Positions 1 to 9,136 of a stretch of 64,000 nt of DNA are shown here, one piece after another (position 1 is the first letter of the stretch; each line of letters opens with the position of its first letter). A model generated the notes under the pieces. It ran no database searches. It saw nothing but the letters and a program-made list of their open reading frames with translations, and was not told the origin of the DNA. The stretch is taken from positions 7,246,018-7,310,017 of the forward strand of contig OX465110.1 of the NCBI GenBank assembly GCA_949987565.1, read 5' to 3'. Source of the DNA: Luidia sarsii (taxonomy: Eukaryota > Echinodermata > Asteroidea > Paxillosida > Luidiidae). Made by a program: the position numbers and the translations under genes.

Positions 1-1350
1 ATTTTGTTCCCTCAAATTATTATTTTGTTCCCTCGAATTATTATTTTGTTCCCTCGGAATCATTTCATTCCCTCGGAATCATTTCGTTCCCTCGGAATCA
101 TTTCGTTCCCTCGGAATCATTTCGTTCCCTCGGAATCATTTCGTTCTCTCGGAATCATTTTGTTCCCATGGAATCATTTCGTTCCTCGAAATCATTTCGT
201 TCCCTCGAAATCATTTTGTTCCCTCGAAATCATTCTGTTCCCTCGAAATCATTCCGTTTCCTCGAAATCATTCCGTTCCCTCGAAATCATTCCGTTCCTT
301 TAAAATCATTCCGTTCCCTCAAAATCATTCCGTTCCATCTAAATCACTTCGTTCCCTCAAAATCACTTGGTTTCCTCGAAATCACTTTGTTCCCTCGAAA
401 TTATTTCGTTCCCTCGAAATAATTTCGTTCCCTCGAAATCATTTCGTTCTCTCGAAATCATTTCATTCTCTCGAAATCATTTCGTTCCATCGAAATCATT
501 TCGTTCCATCGAAATCATTTCGTTCCCTCGAAATCATTTCGTTCCCTCGAAATCATTTCGTTCCCTCGAAATCATTTCGTTCCCTCGAAATCATTTCGTT
601 CCCTCGAAATCATTTCGTTCTCTCGAAATCATTTCGTTCCCTCGAAATCATTTCGTTCCCTCGAAATCATTTCATTCCCTCGAAATCATTTCGTTCCATC
701 GAAATCATTTCGTTCCATCGAAATCATTTCGTTCCATCGAAATCATTTCGTTCCCTCGAAATCATTTCGTTCCCTCGAAATCATTTCGTTCCCTCGAAAT
801 CATTTCGTTCCCTCGAAATCATTTCGTTCCCTCGAAATCATTTCGTTCCTTCGAAATCATTTCGTTCCCTCGAAATCATTTCGTTCCCTCGAAATCATTT
901 CGTTCCCTCGAAATCATTTCGTTCCCTCGAAATCATTTCGTTCCCTCGAAATCATTTCGTTCCCTCGAAATCATTTCGTTCTCTCGAAAGTATTTCGTTC
1001 CCTCGAAATCATTTCGTTCCCTCGAAATCATTTCGTTCCCTCAAAATCATTTCGTTCCATCGAAATCATTTCGTTCCATCGAAATCATTTCGTTCCCTCG
1101 AAATCATTTCGTTCCCTCGAAATCATTTCGTTCCCTCGAAATCATTTCGTTCCCTCGAAATCATTTCGTTCCCTCGAAATCATTTCGTTCCCTCGAAATC
1201 ATTTCGTTCCCTCGAAATCATTTCGTTCCCTCGAAATCATTCGTTCCCTCGAAATCATTTCGTTCCCTCGAACATTTCAAGGGAACAAAATAATATTTTG
1301 TGGGAAAGAAATTATTTTGAGGGGACATAATTTGAGGGAACGAAACAAAA
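1..1350 (+). repeat. 19 bp tandem array, outer domain of left arm
   Basis: About 68 copies of a 19 bp unit, consensus AATCATTTCGTTCCCTCGA. Variants are ordered: the outermost copies carry GGAATCA, then a block with CCGTTCC, then a long homogeneous TTTCGTTCCCTCGAAATCA block with sporadic CCATCGA variants. Since 19 is not a multiple of three, all three forward frames stay open and encode a 19-residue peptide repeat (SFRSLEIISFPRNHFVPSK). I take this to be a by-product of the repeat, not a protein gene. The inner edge (1279-1350) has inverted-orientation units (GAGGGAACGAAA) before the unique part begins. Confidence 0.95.
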
Positions 1351-1356
1351 AAAAAC

Positions 1357-1620
1357 GTGTCTGTTCCCTTAGGCCGGGGCTCCCATATATCCTATGAGTC
1401 CACCAATGCAAAAGTCGCATTCTTCCGAGAAAGCCAGTCCAAATTGAGCATTTCGGCCATAGATCATAGATTAAAGTGTTCTTATTATCAGGTTTCAGCC
1501 ACCCGGAAAAACATAAAAGAAAACATAACGCGAATCACAACCTCATACCCTGTGACAAAACTGAGCGGGAATCTCCGTCACTGCATAAAATGCGTACGAG
1601 GTTGATGTTACTCGGGTGTT
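1357..1620 (+). other. Arm-conserved block with short open frame, probably non-coding
   Basis: An 82-codon open frame (1357-1605) is conserved between arms; the right-arm version (complement of 9418-9774) is open for 118 codons. Conservation reflects arm identity rather than coding constraint, since the C-terminal parts diverge by frameshift. It sits immediately upstream of the ATG at 1624 and could be the promoter or 5' leader of the arm-borne gene. I recognise no domain. Confidence 0.25.
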
Positions 1621-1623
1621 AAC

Positions 1624-1797
1624 ATGGCGGCGCCCATGTCGCGATGTGTGTGTCAATATCACGGGGTCAGAAAAGGGCGAAATAATCTACTTTTCACGTG
1701 CCAGATGGTAGACATTTGTCACATGCTTCCACACATGAATGGATTGAAGTACGCAGCAAGACAAAAAATAATCGTAGTAGCTGAGAATGGGAGATAA
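1624..1797 (+). pseudogene. Candidate first exon of arm-borne gene, left copy
   Basis: An ATG in the context AACATGGCGGCG opens a 57-codon frame beginning MAAPMSRCVCQYHGVRKG and rich in cysteine (C8, C10, C26, C32). The right-arm copy (complement of 9374-9505) is identical for about 40 codons, then an 8 bp insertion changes the frame. So only the first part may have been coding, with a possible donor after CAGATG (GTAGAC). I do not recognise the family. The cysteines could start a zinc-binding motif, but no complete finger is visible. Confidence 0.3.
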
Positions 1798-1808
1798 ATT
1801 CTTCTCTG

Positions 1809-1919
1809 ACTCTAGACTAGTACAGTTGCTGTAGTCCGAGCAACTTGGCCTTACAATCGCCCTTTTTTAAAGTCCTTAGGTCCAAGGTACTCGGACTACA
1901 TGTACAGCTAGTCTAGACG
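1809..1919. repeat. Hairpin element in left arm, loop deleted
   Basis: Inverted repeat with ends around CTCTAGACTAG and CTAGTCTAGA and inner arms GTAGTCCGAGCAACTTGG / CCAAGGTACTCGGACTAC. The right-arm copy at 9137-9314 is longer and keeps the central stem-loop. It looks like a small MITE carried by both arms, with the centre lost here. Confidence 0.6.
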
Positions 1920-2099
1920 TCATTTACTTAGACTATGTATGTAGATAGTACTTAGTAGAGTTGAAAAACTGCAGGACTGCCCAACGCAATGGGACAATGC
2001 CAATGCCAATAGGAGATTGTAATAATAAATTTCACAATAATAATTTTAATTAGTACACGTATAACTATAAATCTCCTTGGGCTTGGAAGTTCTGCTGAG

Positions 2100-2203
2100 T
2101 GAAACATTCTTCCAAATCTATGCACCGTATGCCACCAGTCCAAATGGATGAGAGACAAAGCATCTGGCAGTCCCAAGCTAAAAAAGCTGCGAGTATGAAG
2201 CAG
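2100..2203 (+). pseudogene. Arm-borne gene exon with C-x2-C motif, left copy
   Basis: A 104 bp block ends at a strong donor (CAG|GTAAGA). In the right arm the mirrored acceptor is CTGCTCAG; here it has mutated to CTGCTGAG. One frame reads LCTVCHQSKWMRDKASG, with a paired-cysteine pattern like that preceding H/C motifs in many uncharacterised invertebrate proteins, but it meets TGA eight bases before the donor. The frame that is open to the donor encodes MPPVQMDERQSIWQSQAKK instead. Which frame is real cannot be settled; treat as a decayed exon. Confidence 0.35.
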
Positions 2204-3055
2204 GTAAGAAACCTTTTGCTTTGTGAAGAGATACATAGATAAATAATATTGTAAAATCCAACCCCTTTACCCAGAAACTTAACTTTCTGGATCCTTTAAA
2301 ATCCTCAAATTTTTAGCACCTGAAAAATACTGCCTCAATCCTCCAAAATCTTACAAAATGGTTTTAAAGCAAAGAGAAGAGGCTTGTTTTCCTGAACAGT
2401 TTACCATAATTACTGTAGCTGTAAGACCACCACGCAGTTCTCTTTCTAGTATAATGTTAACCATAATCCTCCAAAATCCTTTTTCAAATCAAGCTTGAAA
2501 AAAAATTCTTTGCCGTTCATCTTCCTGTCCTCCAAACTGCACAGAGGTTTTTTTTAAAGAAATCAGTGTCCAATTTCCAACAATTTTGACCAACGAATTA
2601 ATGTTAAATTGTCACTAATAAAATTCGCAAACCAACTTTGTGCAGAATTGGAAAAGGTTTTAGCACTATTTCTGTATTTCATCTTTTACAAAGTATAGTA
2701 GTAGTGAAGCACGATTTAAGCTGACAAAACCTTCACCGGCTGAAACAGGGCCAAACAACCATTTTGTAATAATGGTTAGGACTCTTACCTGTAGTTGTTC
2801 AATATAATAAAATTGTGCGTGGTACATCCATTGGATTAATCAGATCATCCTCTTCCCATAATTTACAGTTTGTAAAAACGTGTTTAGAACAATCTTGAAA
2901 TAAGAAGAGTTTCATGAAATCAGACCCGGGAATGTTAGGATTGATAATGTATCCATGCATCTTTTCAGTGATTGCAATAATTAATTTCTGTTTTATCTCT
3001 GCTTCAGTGCAGTTCTCAATTTGATTGAGTCTGATTGGTTTTGATGTTATTGCAG
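2204..3055 (+). other. AT-rich arm interior, no gene seen
   Basis: AT-rich sequence between two exon-like blocks of the arm-borne gene. It includes the phrase CAATCCTCCAAAATC, which recurs near 2461, 42750 and 43050. The opposite strand of 2799-3050 is open (ENCTEAEIKQKL...), but it overlaps a better-supported exon on the plus strand and is AT-driven, so I do not call it. Confidence 0.5.
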
Positions 3056-3180
3056 GTGGGCTGTTGAGAAAAGTCGGTGAAACCCTTGGTGATGAGAGGA
3101 TCGTGAAGAACATCAGAGACAAGGATATGGTGGCAACAGAAATGCACCACCATAGGTCATGCCACAAGCAATACATAAAT
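3056..3180 (+). pseudogene. Arm-borne gene exon with HHHRSCHKQY motif, left copy
   Basis: A 125 bp exon bounded by acceptor TTATTGCAG and donor AAT|GTAAGT. It encodes GLLRKVGETLGDERIVKNIR followed by DKDMVATEMHHHRSCHKQYIN, leaving phase 0. The pattern (basic/helical stretch, then x-A-E-x-x-x-H-x-S-C-x-K-x-Y) resembles a motif common in uncharacterised, often transposon-linked invertebrate proteins; this family resemblance is from memory and not verified. The next exon at 3710 enters in phase 0, so the two splice in frame. The mirror copy is complement 7905-8029 with identical splice signals. Confidence 0.55.
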
Positions 3181-3347
3181 GTAAGTGTCATGATCTAATC
3201 AAGTGTTATCCTTTTCCATCAAGGGAACAGCAGGACTCAGTACTCCTATAGATATGGATGTACTCCACATACCGCTGGGCAATCAATAATTGTTTTTGTA
3301 ATGAGTAATAATATAAACTGGCAAATTGTCAAAGAAAATATTGACTG

Positions 3348-3397
3348 GACCGGGACTTGAACCCGGGACCTCTGGATTAACATAATCCAGTCAAAGT
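3348..3397 (-). repeat. tRNA-like T-arm/B-box fragment, left arm
   Basis: On the minus strand the sequence contains AGGTCCCGGGTTCAAGTCCC, i.e. a T-arm with a B-box-like GGTTCAAGTCC, preceded by a small inverted repeat TGGATTA..TAATCCA. No D-arm/A box is visible, so this is a SINE or tRNA relic. The mirror copy is at 7685-7735; a fuller relative is at 61932-62006. Confidence 0.5.
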
Positions 3398-3527
3398 TTT
3401 CTCTGCTAAATTTTCAATTTGTTCAAAAGTTCCCAGTCAGTTTTTCATTTGTTTGTTTGAGAAATATAATAAACAATGTTGCAAACTCCTTAATGACTAA
3501 AATGTAAGTCGCGAATGCATGTAATTG

Positions 3528-3625
3528 TTTAGAGGGTCTGACATTTTGTTCCTAGCAGGACCTTTCTCAAAGGCAGATAAAGACAACTGAGATAGGTCCT
3601 GCTAGGATCAACATGTCAGACCATC
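3528..3625. mobile_element. PLE-type palindromic hairpin (R1), left arm copy
   Basis: Two head-to-head copies of the R1 motif: GAGGGTCTGACATTTTGTTC then CTAGCAGGACCTTTCTCAAA on one side and GGTCCTGCTAGGATC on the other. The adjacent text (AATGTTGCAAACTCC, GACTAAAAT) is the conserved R1 tail in reverse. See the R1 copy at 61380-61900 for the family assignment. Confidence 0.6.
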
Positions 3626-3709
3626 TAAATTTTCGAGATTATTACTATTGTTATTTTGTTTTTCGGGGAGCAAAATTTCATTCATTTGTGTTTTGTATGG
3701 TTGTTTCAG

Positions 3710-3841
3710 GCGCTGTACACCAAGATGGAACCACTTTTGCCACCTCCAGGACAGCTGCCTCATTTGCCAATGTATACAACCCATCTTGTTAGAAGAACAT
3801 TGAGGGTTCAATTAAATTCAGAAAGGAGGTCCTTAGAATGA
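3710..3841 (+). pseudogene. Arm-borne gene exon 4, left copy, truncated by TGA
   Basis: Acceptor TTGTTTCAG, then ALYTKMEPLLPPPGQLPHLP and a basic stretch ending ERRSLE before TGA. It joins in phase 0 to the exon ending at 3180. In the right arm the stop codon is CGA (Arg) and the frame runs on for a further ~73 codons, so the TGA here is probably a CpG-to-TpG change. A ~190 bp segment present in the right arm (about 6990-7185) is also missing after 3898. No recognised domain. Confidence 0.5.
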
Positions 3842-4840
3842 CCAAACTTCAGCACCTACTGTTACAAACCTTTAGAGACATCCCATAAAAGTCAAGTTGA
3901 TCAAAGATTACTTTTGCTTAGCTTTTTGAGATTTACATACAACTCAAGTAGTGTGTAGTTATGTGATCAGCTCTTGTTCCAACAAATTAAACAAAAGAAA
4001 TGCTAGGTTTTTCAGCAACCTTATCTTGTCACATAAAATGAACATGATTTAGGTGGTTGATACAACTTGATGTGGCTGGTACAATTCCGTGAGAGCTTTG
4101 TAAAATGTTTAATGCAATCCCCTTTATTTATTTTCTTCAGTCTGTGCAATTGTACTCACCAAGTGTATGTATTTAAATATCTCTAGCAATCATTTGTTAT
4201 GGAAGTTTTAGATGCACAGCATTCACTTTTTAATTTGTTTGTTTAATTCTGAAACAGTCCCATTTTGCTCCTTAAACAAAGCAGAAGCCAATAACTTGTA
4301 TTTTTTTCGTGTCAAAACGTAAATGGTAAAAAGATAAACATTGAATGTTAAAATGACCATTTGATATATGGGTACATCAGCAGAAACCTGTAACATTAAA
4401 GTAACATTACAACACATGGTAATGTATTGTAAATACATGAATATTTGTCATGACTCCTTTATTAGCCCCATTAACTTAGTAAAGGAATAGAATGTGAATG
4501 CACATTTAAGTCTGTAGGGTCAAAGCATCAAAGCACTTGAGGACACAATTATCTGGATTTGGCACCCTCAAATTAACTTATATGAACTGTCATTAAGTTG
4601 CCTAAAAGTTCAGCTGAAATGAATTTTCAGGCCTCCTGATTGTCAGCTGTTGGCCTATAAATCATATAGCTATAATATGCAAAAAAGGGGCATTTTAAAT
4701 TGAGAAATAAAATAAGGAAATGGTAGTTTATCAGATAAGTGCATGAATAATTATAATCATGCTCAAAAGTTTCCCAAAAAGAGACATGATTGTAGGCACG
4801 AGCTTCAGAAGATTGCTCTCCAAAAAAATTGAACTGAATG
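3842..4840. other. AT-rich arm interior, nothing recognised
   Basis: AT-rich sequence mirrored at about 6069-6990. Short open frames on either strand differ between arms by indels, and none has splice or domain support. I see no gene. Confidence 0.5.
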
Positions 4841-5175
4841 CTCAACCACAGTTTGACAAAGTCTTAAATTTTTTGCAAAAAAGAAAATTGAAGGAAGGAG
4901 GTTATTTTTTTGCTTGGCATTAATGGTAAAAATGCAACAAAACAGTTGGAACAGAAATTGCAACGATTTATTGCTCAGAAAAAGAATTACAGAGTGTTAA
5001 ATATGATAAGAAATTTTAATGATCTTGAACGAACATTGACGCAAATGCTCAATCAACAGTTTGAGTAAAGCCACAGCTTGAAAAAATCAACAGTTTGACA
5101 AGCCATGGATGCTCAAACAACAGTTTGACAAAATTGCGTGCAAAATGCCCATATGCATTTGTCAAACTGTGGCTT
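4841..5175. repeat. Cluster of CAGTTTGACAAA motifs, left arm
   Basis: The motif CCACAGTTTGACAAA or CAACAGTTTGACAA, often following GCTCAA, occurs at about 4847, 5054, 5070 (variant), 5088, 5119 and inverted at 5160. The cluster is mirrored at 5739-6068 and the motif continues outside the element to about 12.1 kb. Confidence 0.7.
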
Positions 5176-5242
5176 TTGGGGGAATGCTCAACGCTCACCT
5201 AACAATTCATTTGACTAAAAAACATAACATGTGCATTCACTC

Positions 5243-5288
<46 letters not shown>

Positions 5289-5318
5289 TCTCTCTCTCTC
5301 ACTCTCTCTCTCTCTCTC
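5243..5318 (+). repeat. (CT)n tract at inner end of left arm
   Basis: Nearly pure CT dinucleotide with a few CACT interruptions. It mirrors the (GA)n tract at 5527-5674 and is shorter. Confidence 0.95.
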
Positions 5319-5520
5319 CTCCCCGCCCTCTCCATCGTTGCCGCGGCATCTGGCAGGATCATCACAGGATATTCAGTATTATTTTTCCACTCCAGCTGAT
5401 TCATTGAAATAATATACTCTTTCAAAAACGGAGAGCGCGAGCCGGCACCATTTGTTTTTCTTTCGTCGGCCCGTGTAGAGAGGAGGGATGCATTGATGGG
5501 GGAGAGGAAGGCCAGGGATG

Positions 5521-5526
<6 letters not shown>
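5319..5526. other. Single-copy spacer at the palindrome centre
   Basis: About 208 bp with no inverted counterpart in the window, higher in GC than the arms (CCCGCCCTCTCCATCGTTGC, GAGCGCGAGCCGGCACC). It separates the arms and is bounded by CT and GA tracts. It may be what remains of the sequence around which the inversion formed. No coding potential recognised. Confidence 0.7.
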
Positions 5527-5607
<81 letters not shown>

Positions 5608-5615
5608 GAGAGGGA

Positions 5616-5661
<46 letters not shown>

Positions 5662-5674
5662 GAGAGAGAGAGAG
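5527..5674 (+). repeat. (GA)n tract at inner end of right arm
   Basis: Nearly pure GA dinucleotide with scattered GGGA interruptions, complementary to the left-arm CT tract. Confidence 0.95.
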
Positions 5675-5738
5675 TGAATGCACATGTTATGTTTTTTAGT
5701 CAAATGAATTGTTAGGTGAGCGTTGAGCATTCCCCCAA

Positions 5739-6068
5739 AAGCCACAGTTTGACAAATGCATATGGGCATTTTGCACGCAATTTTGTCAAACTGTTGTTTG
5801 AGCATCCGTGGCTTGTCAAACTGTTGATTTTTTCAAGCTGTGGCTTTACTCAAACTGTTGATTGAGCATTTGCGTCAATGTTCGTTCAAGATCATTAAAA
5901 TTTCTTATCATATTTAACACTCTGTAATTCTTTTTCTGAGCAATAAATTGTTGCAATTTCTGTTCCAACTGTTTTGTTGCATTTTTACCATTAATGCCAA
6001 GCAAAAAAATAACCTCCTTCCTTCAATTTTCTTTTTGGCAAAAAATTTAAGACTTTGTCAAACTGTGG
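5739..6068. repeat. Cluster of CAGTTTGACAAA motifs, right arm
   Basis: Mirror of the left cluster: CCACAGTTTGACAAA at about 5740, then inverted copies (TTTGTCAAACTGTTG and variants) near 5784, 5814, 5847 and 6054. Confidence 0.7.
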
Positions 6069-7017
6069 TTGAGCATTCAGTTCAATTTTTTTGGAGAGCA
6101 ATCTTCTGAAGCTCGTGCCTACAATCATGTCTCTTTTTGGGAAACTTTTGAGCATGATTATAATTATTCATGCACTTATCTGATAAACTACCACTTCCTT
6201 ATTTTATTTCTCAATTTAAAATGCCCCTTTTCTGCCTATTATAGCTATATTACAGCTGACAATCAGGAGGCCTGAAAATTCATTTCAGCTGAACTTTTAG
6301 GCAGCTTAATGACAGTTCATATAAGTTAATTTGAGGGTGCTGAATCCAGATAATTGTGTCCTCAAGTGCGAAAATTTGATATTTTGTCCCTACAGACTTA
6401 AATGTGCATTCACATTCTATTCCTTTACTAAGTTAATGGGGCTAATAAAGGAGTCATGACAAATATTCATGTATTTACAATACATTACTGTGTTGTAATG
6501 TTACTTTAATATTACAGGTTTCTGCTGATGTACCCATATATCAAATGGTCATTTTAACATTCAATGTTTATCTTTTTACCATTTACGGTTTGACAGGAAA
6601 AAATACAAGTTATTGGCTATTAATGGGACTGTTTCAGAATTAAACAAACAATTTAAAAGGTGAATGCTGTGCATCTAAAACTTCCATAACAAATGATTGC
6701 TAGAGATATTTAAATACATACACTTGGTGAGTACAATTGCAGAGACTGAAGAACATAAATAAAGGGGATTGCATTCAACATTTTACAAAGCTCTCACGGA
6801 ATTGTACCAGCCACATCAAGTTGTATCAACCACCTAAATCATGTTCATTTTATGTGACAAGATAAGGTTGCTGAAAAACCTAGCATTTCTTTTGTTTAAT
6901 TTGTTGGCACAAGAGTTGATCACATAACTACACACTACTTGAGTTGTATGTAAATCTCAAAAAGCTAAGCAAAAGTTATCTTTGACTTCAAGCACTTAAT
7001 CATTTTCAATCTGCCCA

Positions 7018-7368
7018 TCAGCACTCTGTGACCTTAACCAAAGAGCATTGGTCGAAAATGAGAAAAAGGTGTGATGATTCAGAATACCACAGTGGGCTTC
7101 TTTCGAAACAATGCCTGCCACCTTCTATGCATGAGGAGGGGCCAATGACTAGTATTTTTTCAGTTGAACCTATTATCCCAACTTGACTTTTATGGGATGT
7201 CTCTAAAGGTTTGTAACAGTAGGTGCTGAAGTTTGGTCGTTCTAAGGACCTCCTTTCTGAATTTAATTGAACCCTCAATGTACTTCTAACAAGATGGGTT
7301 GTATACATTGGCAAATGAGGCAGCTGTCCTGGAGGTGGCAGAAGTGGTTCCATCTTGGTGTACAGCGC
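7018..7368 (-). pseudogene. Arm-borne gene exon 4, right copy, longer frame
   Basis: After the mirrored acceptor (CTGAAACAACC on the plus strand) the frame ALYTKMEPLLPPPGQLPHLP continues past the codon that is TGA in the left arm (here CGA). It reaches RPNFSTYCYKPLETSHKSQV and ends VKVTEC at a stop, 116 residues in all. Phase 0 entry matches the exon at 7905-8029. I recognise no domain. Marked as pseudogene because no complete gene can be assembled around it; it could be a functional terminal exon. Confidence 0.4.
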
Positions 7369-7446
7369 CTGAAACAACCATACAAAACACAAATGAATGA
7401 AATTTTGCTCCCTGAAAAACAAAATAACAATAGTAATAATCTCGAA

Positions 7447-7552
7447 AATTTAGAGGGTCTGACATGTTGATCCTAGCAGGACCTATCTCAGTTGTCTTTA
7501 TCTGCCTTTGAGAAAGGTCCTGCTAGGAACAAAATGTCAGACCCTCTAAACA
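7447..7552. mobile_element. PLE-type palindromic hairpin (R1), right arm copy
   Basis: Mirror of 3528-3625 with the palindrome better preserved: GAGGGTCTGACATGTTGATC, CTAGCAGGACCTATCTC on one side and GGTCCTGCTAGGAAC, GTCAGACCCTCTAAA on the other. Confidence 0.6.
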
Positions 7553-7684
7553 ATTACATGTATTCGCGATTTACATTTTAGTCATTAAGGAGTTTGCAAC
7601 ATTGTTTATTATATTTCTCAAATAAACAAATGAAAAACTGACTGGGAACTTTTGAAGAAATTGAAAATTAAGCAGAGAAAACTT

Positions 7685-7735
7685 TGACTGGATTACGTTA
7701 ATCCAGAGGTCCCGGGTTCAAGTCCCAGTCCAGTC
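7685..7735 (+). repeat. tRNA-like T-arm/B-box fragment, right arm
   Basis: Contains AGGTCCCGGGTTCAAGTCCC with a B-box-like core, mirror of 3348-3397. No A box is visible. Confidence 0.5.
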
Positions 7736-7904
7736 AATATTTTCTTTGACAATTTGTCAGTTTATATTATTACTCATTACAAATCATTACAAAAACAATT
7801 ATTGATTGCCCAGCGGTATGTGGAGTACATCCATATCTATAGGAGTACTGAGTCCTGTTCCCTTGATGAAAAAGGATAACACTTGATTAGTCCATGACAC
7901 TTAC

Positions 7905-8029
7905 ATTTATGTATTGCTTGTGGCATGACCTATGGTGGTGCATTTCTGTTGCCACCATATCCTTGTCTCTGATGTTCTTCACGATCCTCTCATCACCAAG
8001 GGTTTCACCGACTTTTCTCAACAGCCCAC
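7905..8029 (-). pseudogene. Arm-borne gene exon with HHHRSCHKQY motif, right copy
   Basis: Mirror of 3056-3180 with the same acceptor and GTAAGT donor, and the same encoded DKDMVATEMHHHRSCHKQYIN within a 125 bp exon. Full identity of both splice signals in both arms suggests recent arm homogenisation or a recent insertion. Confidence 0.55.
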
Positions 8030-8866
8030 CTGCAATAACATCAAAACCAATCAGATTCAATCAAATTGAGAACTGCACTGAAGCAGAGATAAAACAGAAA
8101 TTAATTATTGCAATCACTGAAAAGATGCATGGATACATTATCAATCCTAACATTCCCGGGTCTGATTTCATGATTGTTCTAAACACGTTTTTACAAACTG
8201 TAAATTATGGGAAGAGGATGATCTGATTAATCCAATGGATGTACCACGCACAATTTTATTATATTTAACAACTACGTACAGGTAAGAGTCCTAACCATTA
8301 TTACAAAATGGTTGTTTGGCCGTGTTTCAGCCGGTGAAGGTTTTGTCAGCTTAAATCGTGCTTCACTACTAGTATACTTTGTAAAAGATGAAATACAGAA
8401 ATAGTGCTAAAACCTTTTCCAATTCTGCACAAAATTGGTTTGCGAATTTTATTAGTGACAATTTAACATTAATTCGTTGGTCAAAATTGTTGGAAATTGG
8501 ACACTGATTTCTTTCAAAAAAAACACTGTGCAGTTTGGAGGAAAGGAAGATGAACGGCAAGGAATTTTTTTTCAAGCTTGATTTGAAAAAGGATTTTGGA
8601 GGATTATGGTTAACATTATACTAGAAGTAGAACTGCGTGGTGGTCTTACAGATACAGTCATTATGGTAAACTGTTCAGGAAAACAAGCCTCTCCTCTTTG
8701 CTTTAAAACCATTTTGTAAGATTTTGGAGGATTGAGGCAGTATTTTTCAGGTGCTAAAAATTTGAGGATTTTAAAGGATCCAGAAAGGTAAGTTACTGGG
8801 TAAAGGGGTTAGATTTTACAATATTATTTATCTATGTATCTCTTCACAATGCAAAAGGTTTCTTAC

Positions 8867-8970
8867 CTTCTTCATACTCGCAGCTTTTTTAGCTTGGGAC
8901 TGCCAGATGCTTTGTCTCTCATCCATTTGGACTGGTGGCATACGGTGCATAGATTTGGAAGAATATTTCA
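8867..8970 (-). pseudogene. Arm-borne gene exon with C-x2-C motif, right copy
   Basis: Mirror of 2100-2203. Here the acceptor is a proper CTGCTCAG, and the donor follows ATGAAGAAG (GTAAGA). As in the left arm, the C-x2-C frame ends in TGA shortly before the donor while another frame is open. Confidence 0.35.
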
Positions 8971-9136
8971 CTGAGCAGAACTTCCAAGCCCAAGGAGATT
9001 TATACGTGTACTAATTATTATTGTGAAATTTATTATTACAATCTCCTATTGTATTGACATTGTCCCATTGCGTTGGGCAGTCCTGCAGTTTTTCAACTCT
9101 ACTAAGTACTATGTACATGTGTAGTCTAAGTAAATG

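Larger units (their letters stand above)
1..5318 (+). mobile_element. Left arm of giant inverted repeat (foldback-like element)
   Basis: The arm reads inward from a 19 bp tandem array through about 4 kb of unique-looking sequence to a CT tract. The same blocks recur in reverse complement from about 5527 to 10540: the ORF block 1357-1605 matches 9418-9774, the exon 3056-3180 matches 7905-8029, and the block 5109-5236 matches 5685-5805. Base 1 aligns within roughly ten bases of the outer end of the right arm, so the left boundary coincides with or lies just outside the window start. Arms differ by point changes, an 8 bp indel near 9392, a ~190 bp segment absent here, and different array lengths. 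Foldback elements with tandem-repeat termini (FB in fly, TU in sea urchin) have this layout; assignment to them is inference. Confidence 0.8.

Noticed and set aside
1..1293. CRISPR-like array
   Set aside because: Units are contiguous 19 bp tandem repeats without spacers, in a eukaryotic context.
2799..3191. 130-codon minus-strand frame (ENCTEAEIKQKLIIAITEKM...) with a right-arm counterpart
   Set aside because: Its strand-opposite exon 3056-3180 has both splice signals and a better motif. The extension is AT-driven and breaks by indel in the other arm.
3348..3397. Functional tRNA gene in the left arm
   Set aside because: Only the T-arm and B box are present; no D-arm, acceptor or anticodon arm can be drawn.
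5237..5805. Long S/L-rich open frames over the CT/GA tracts at the palindrome centre
   Set aside because: Dinucleotide repeat translated; no real protein signal.
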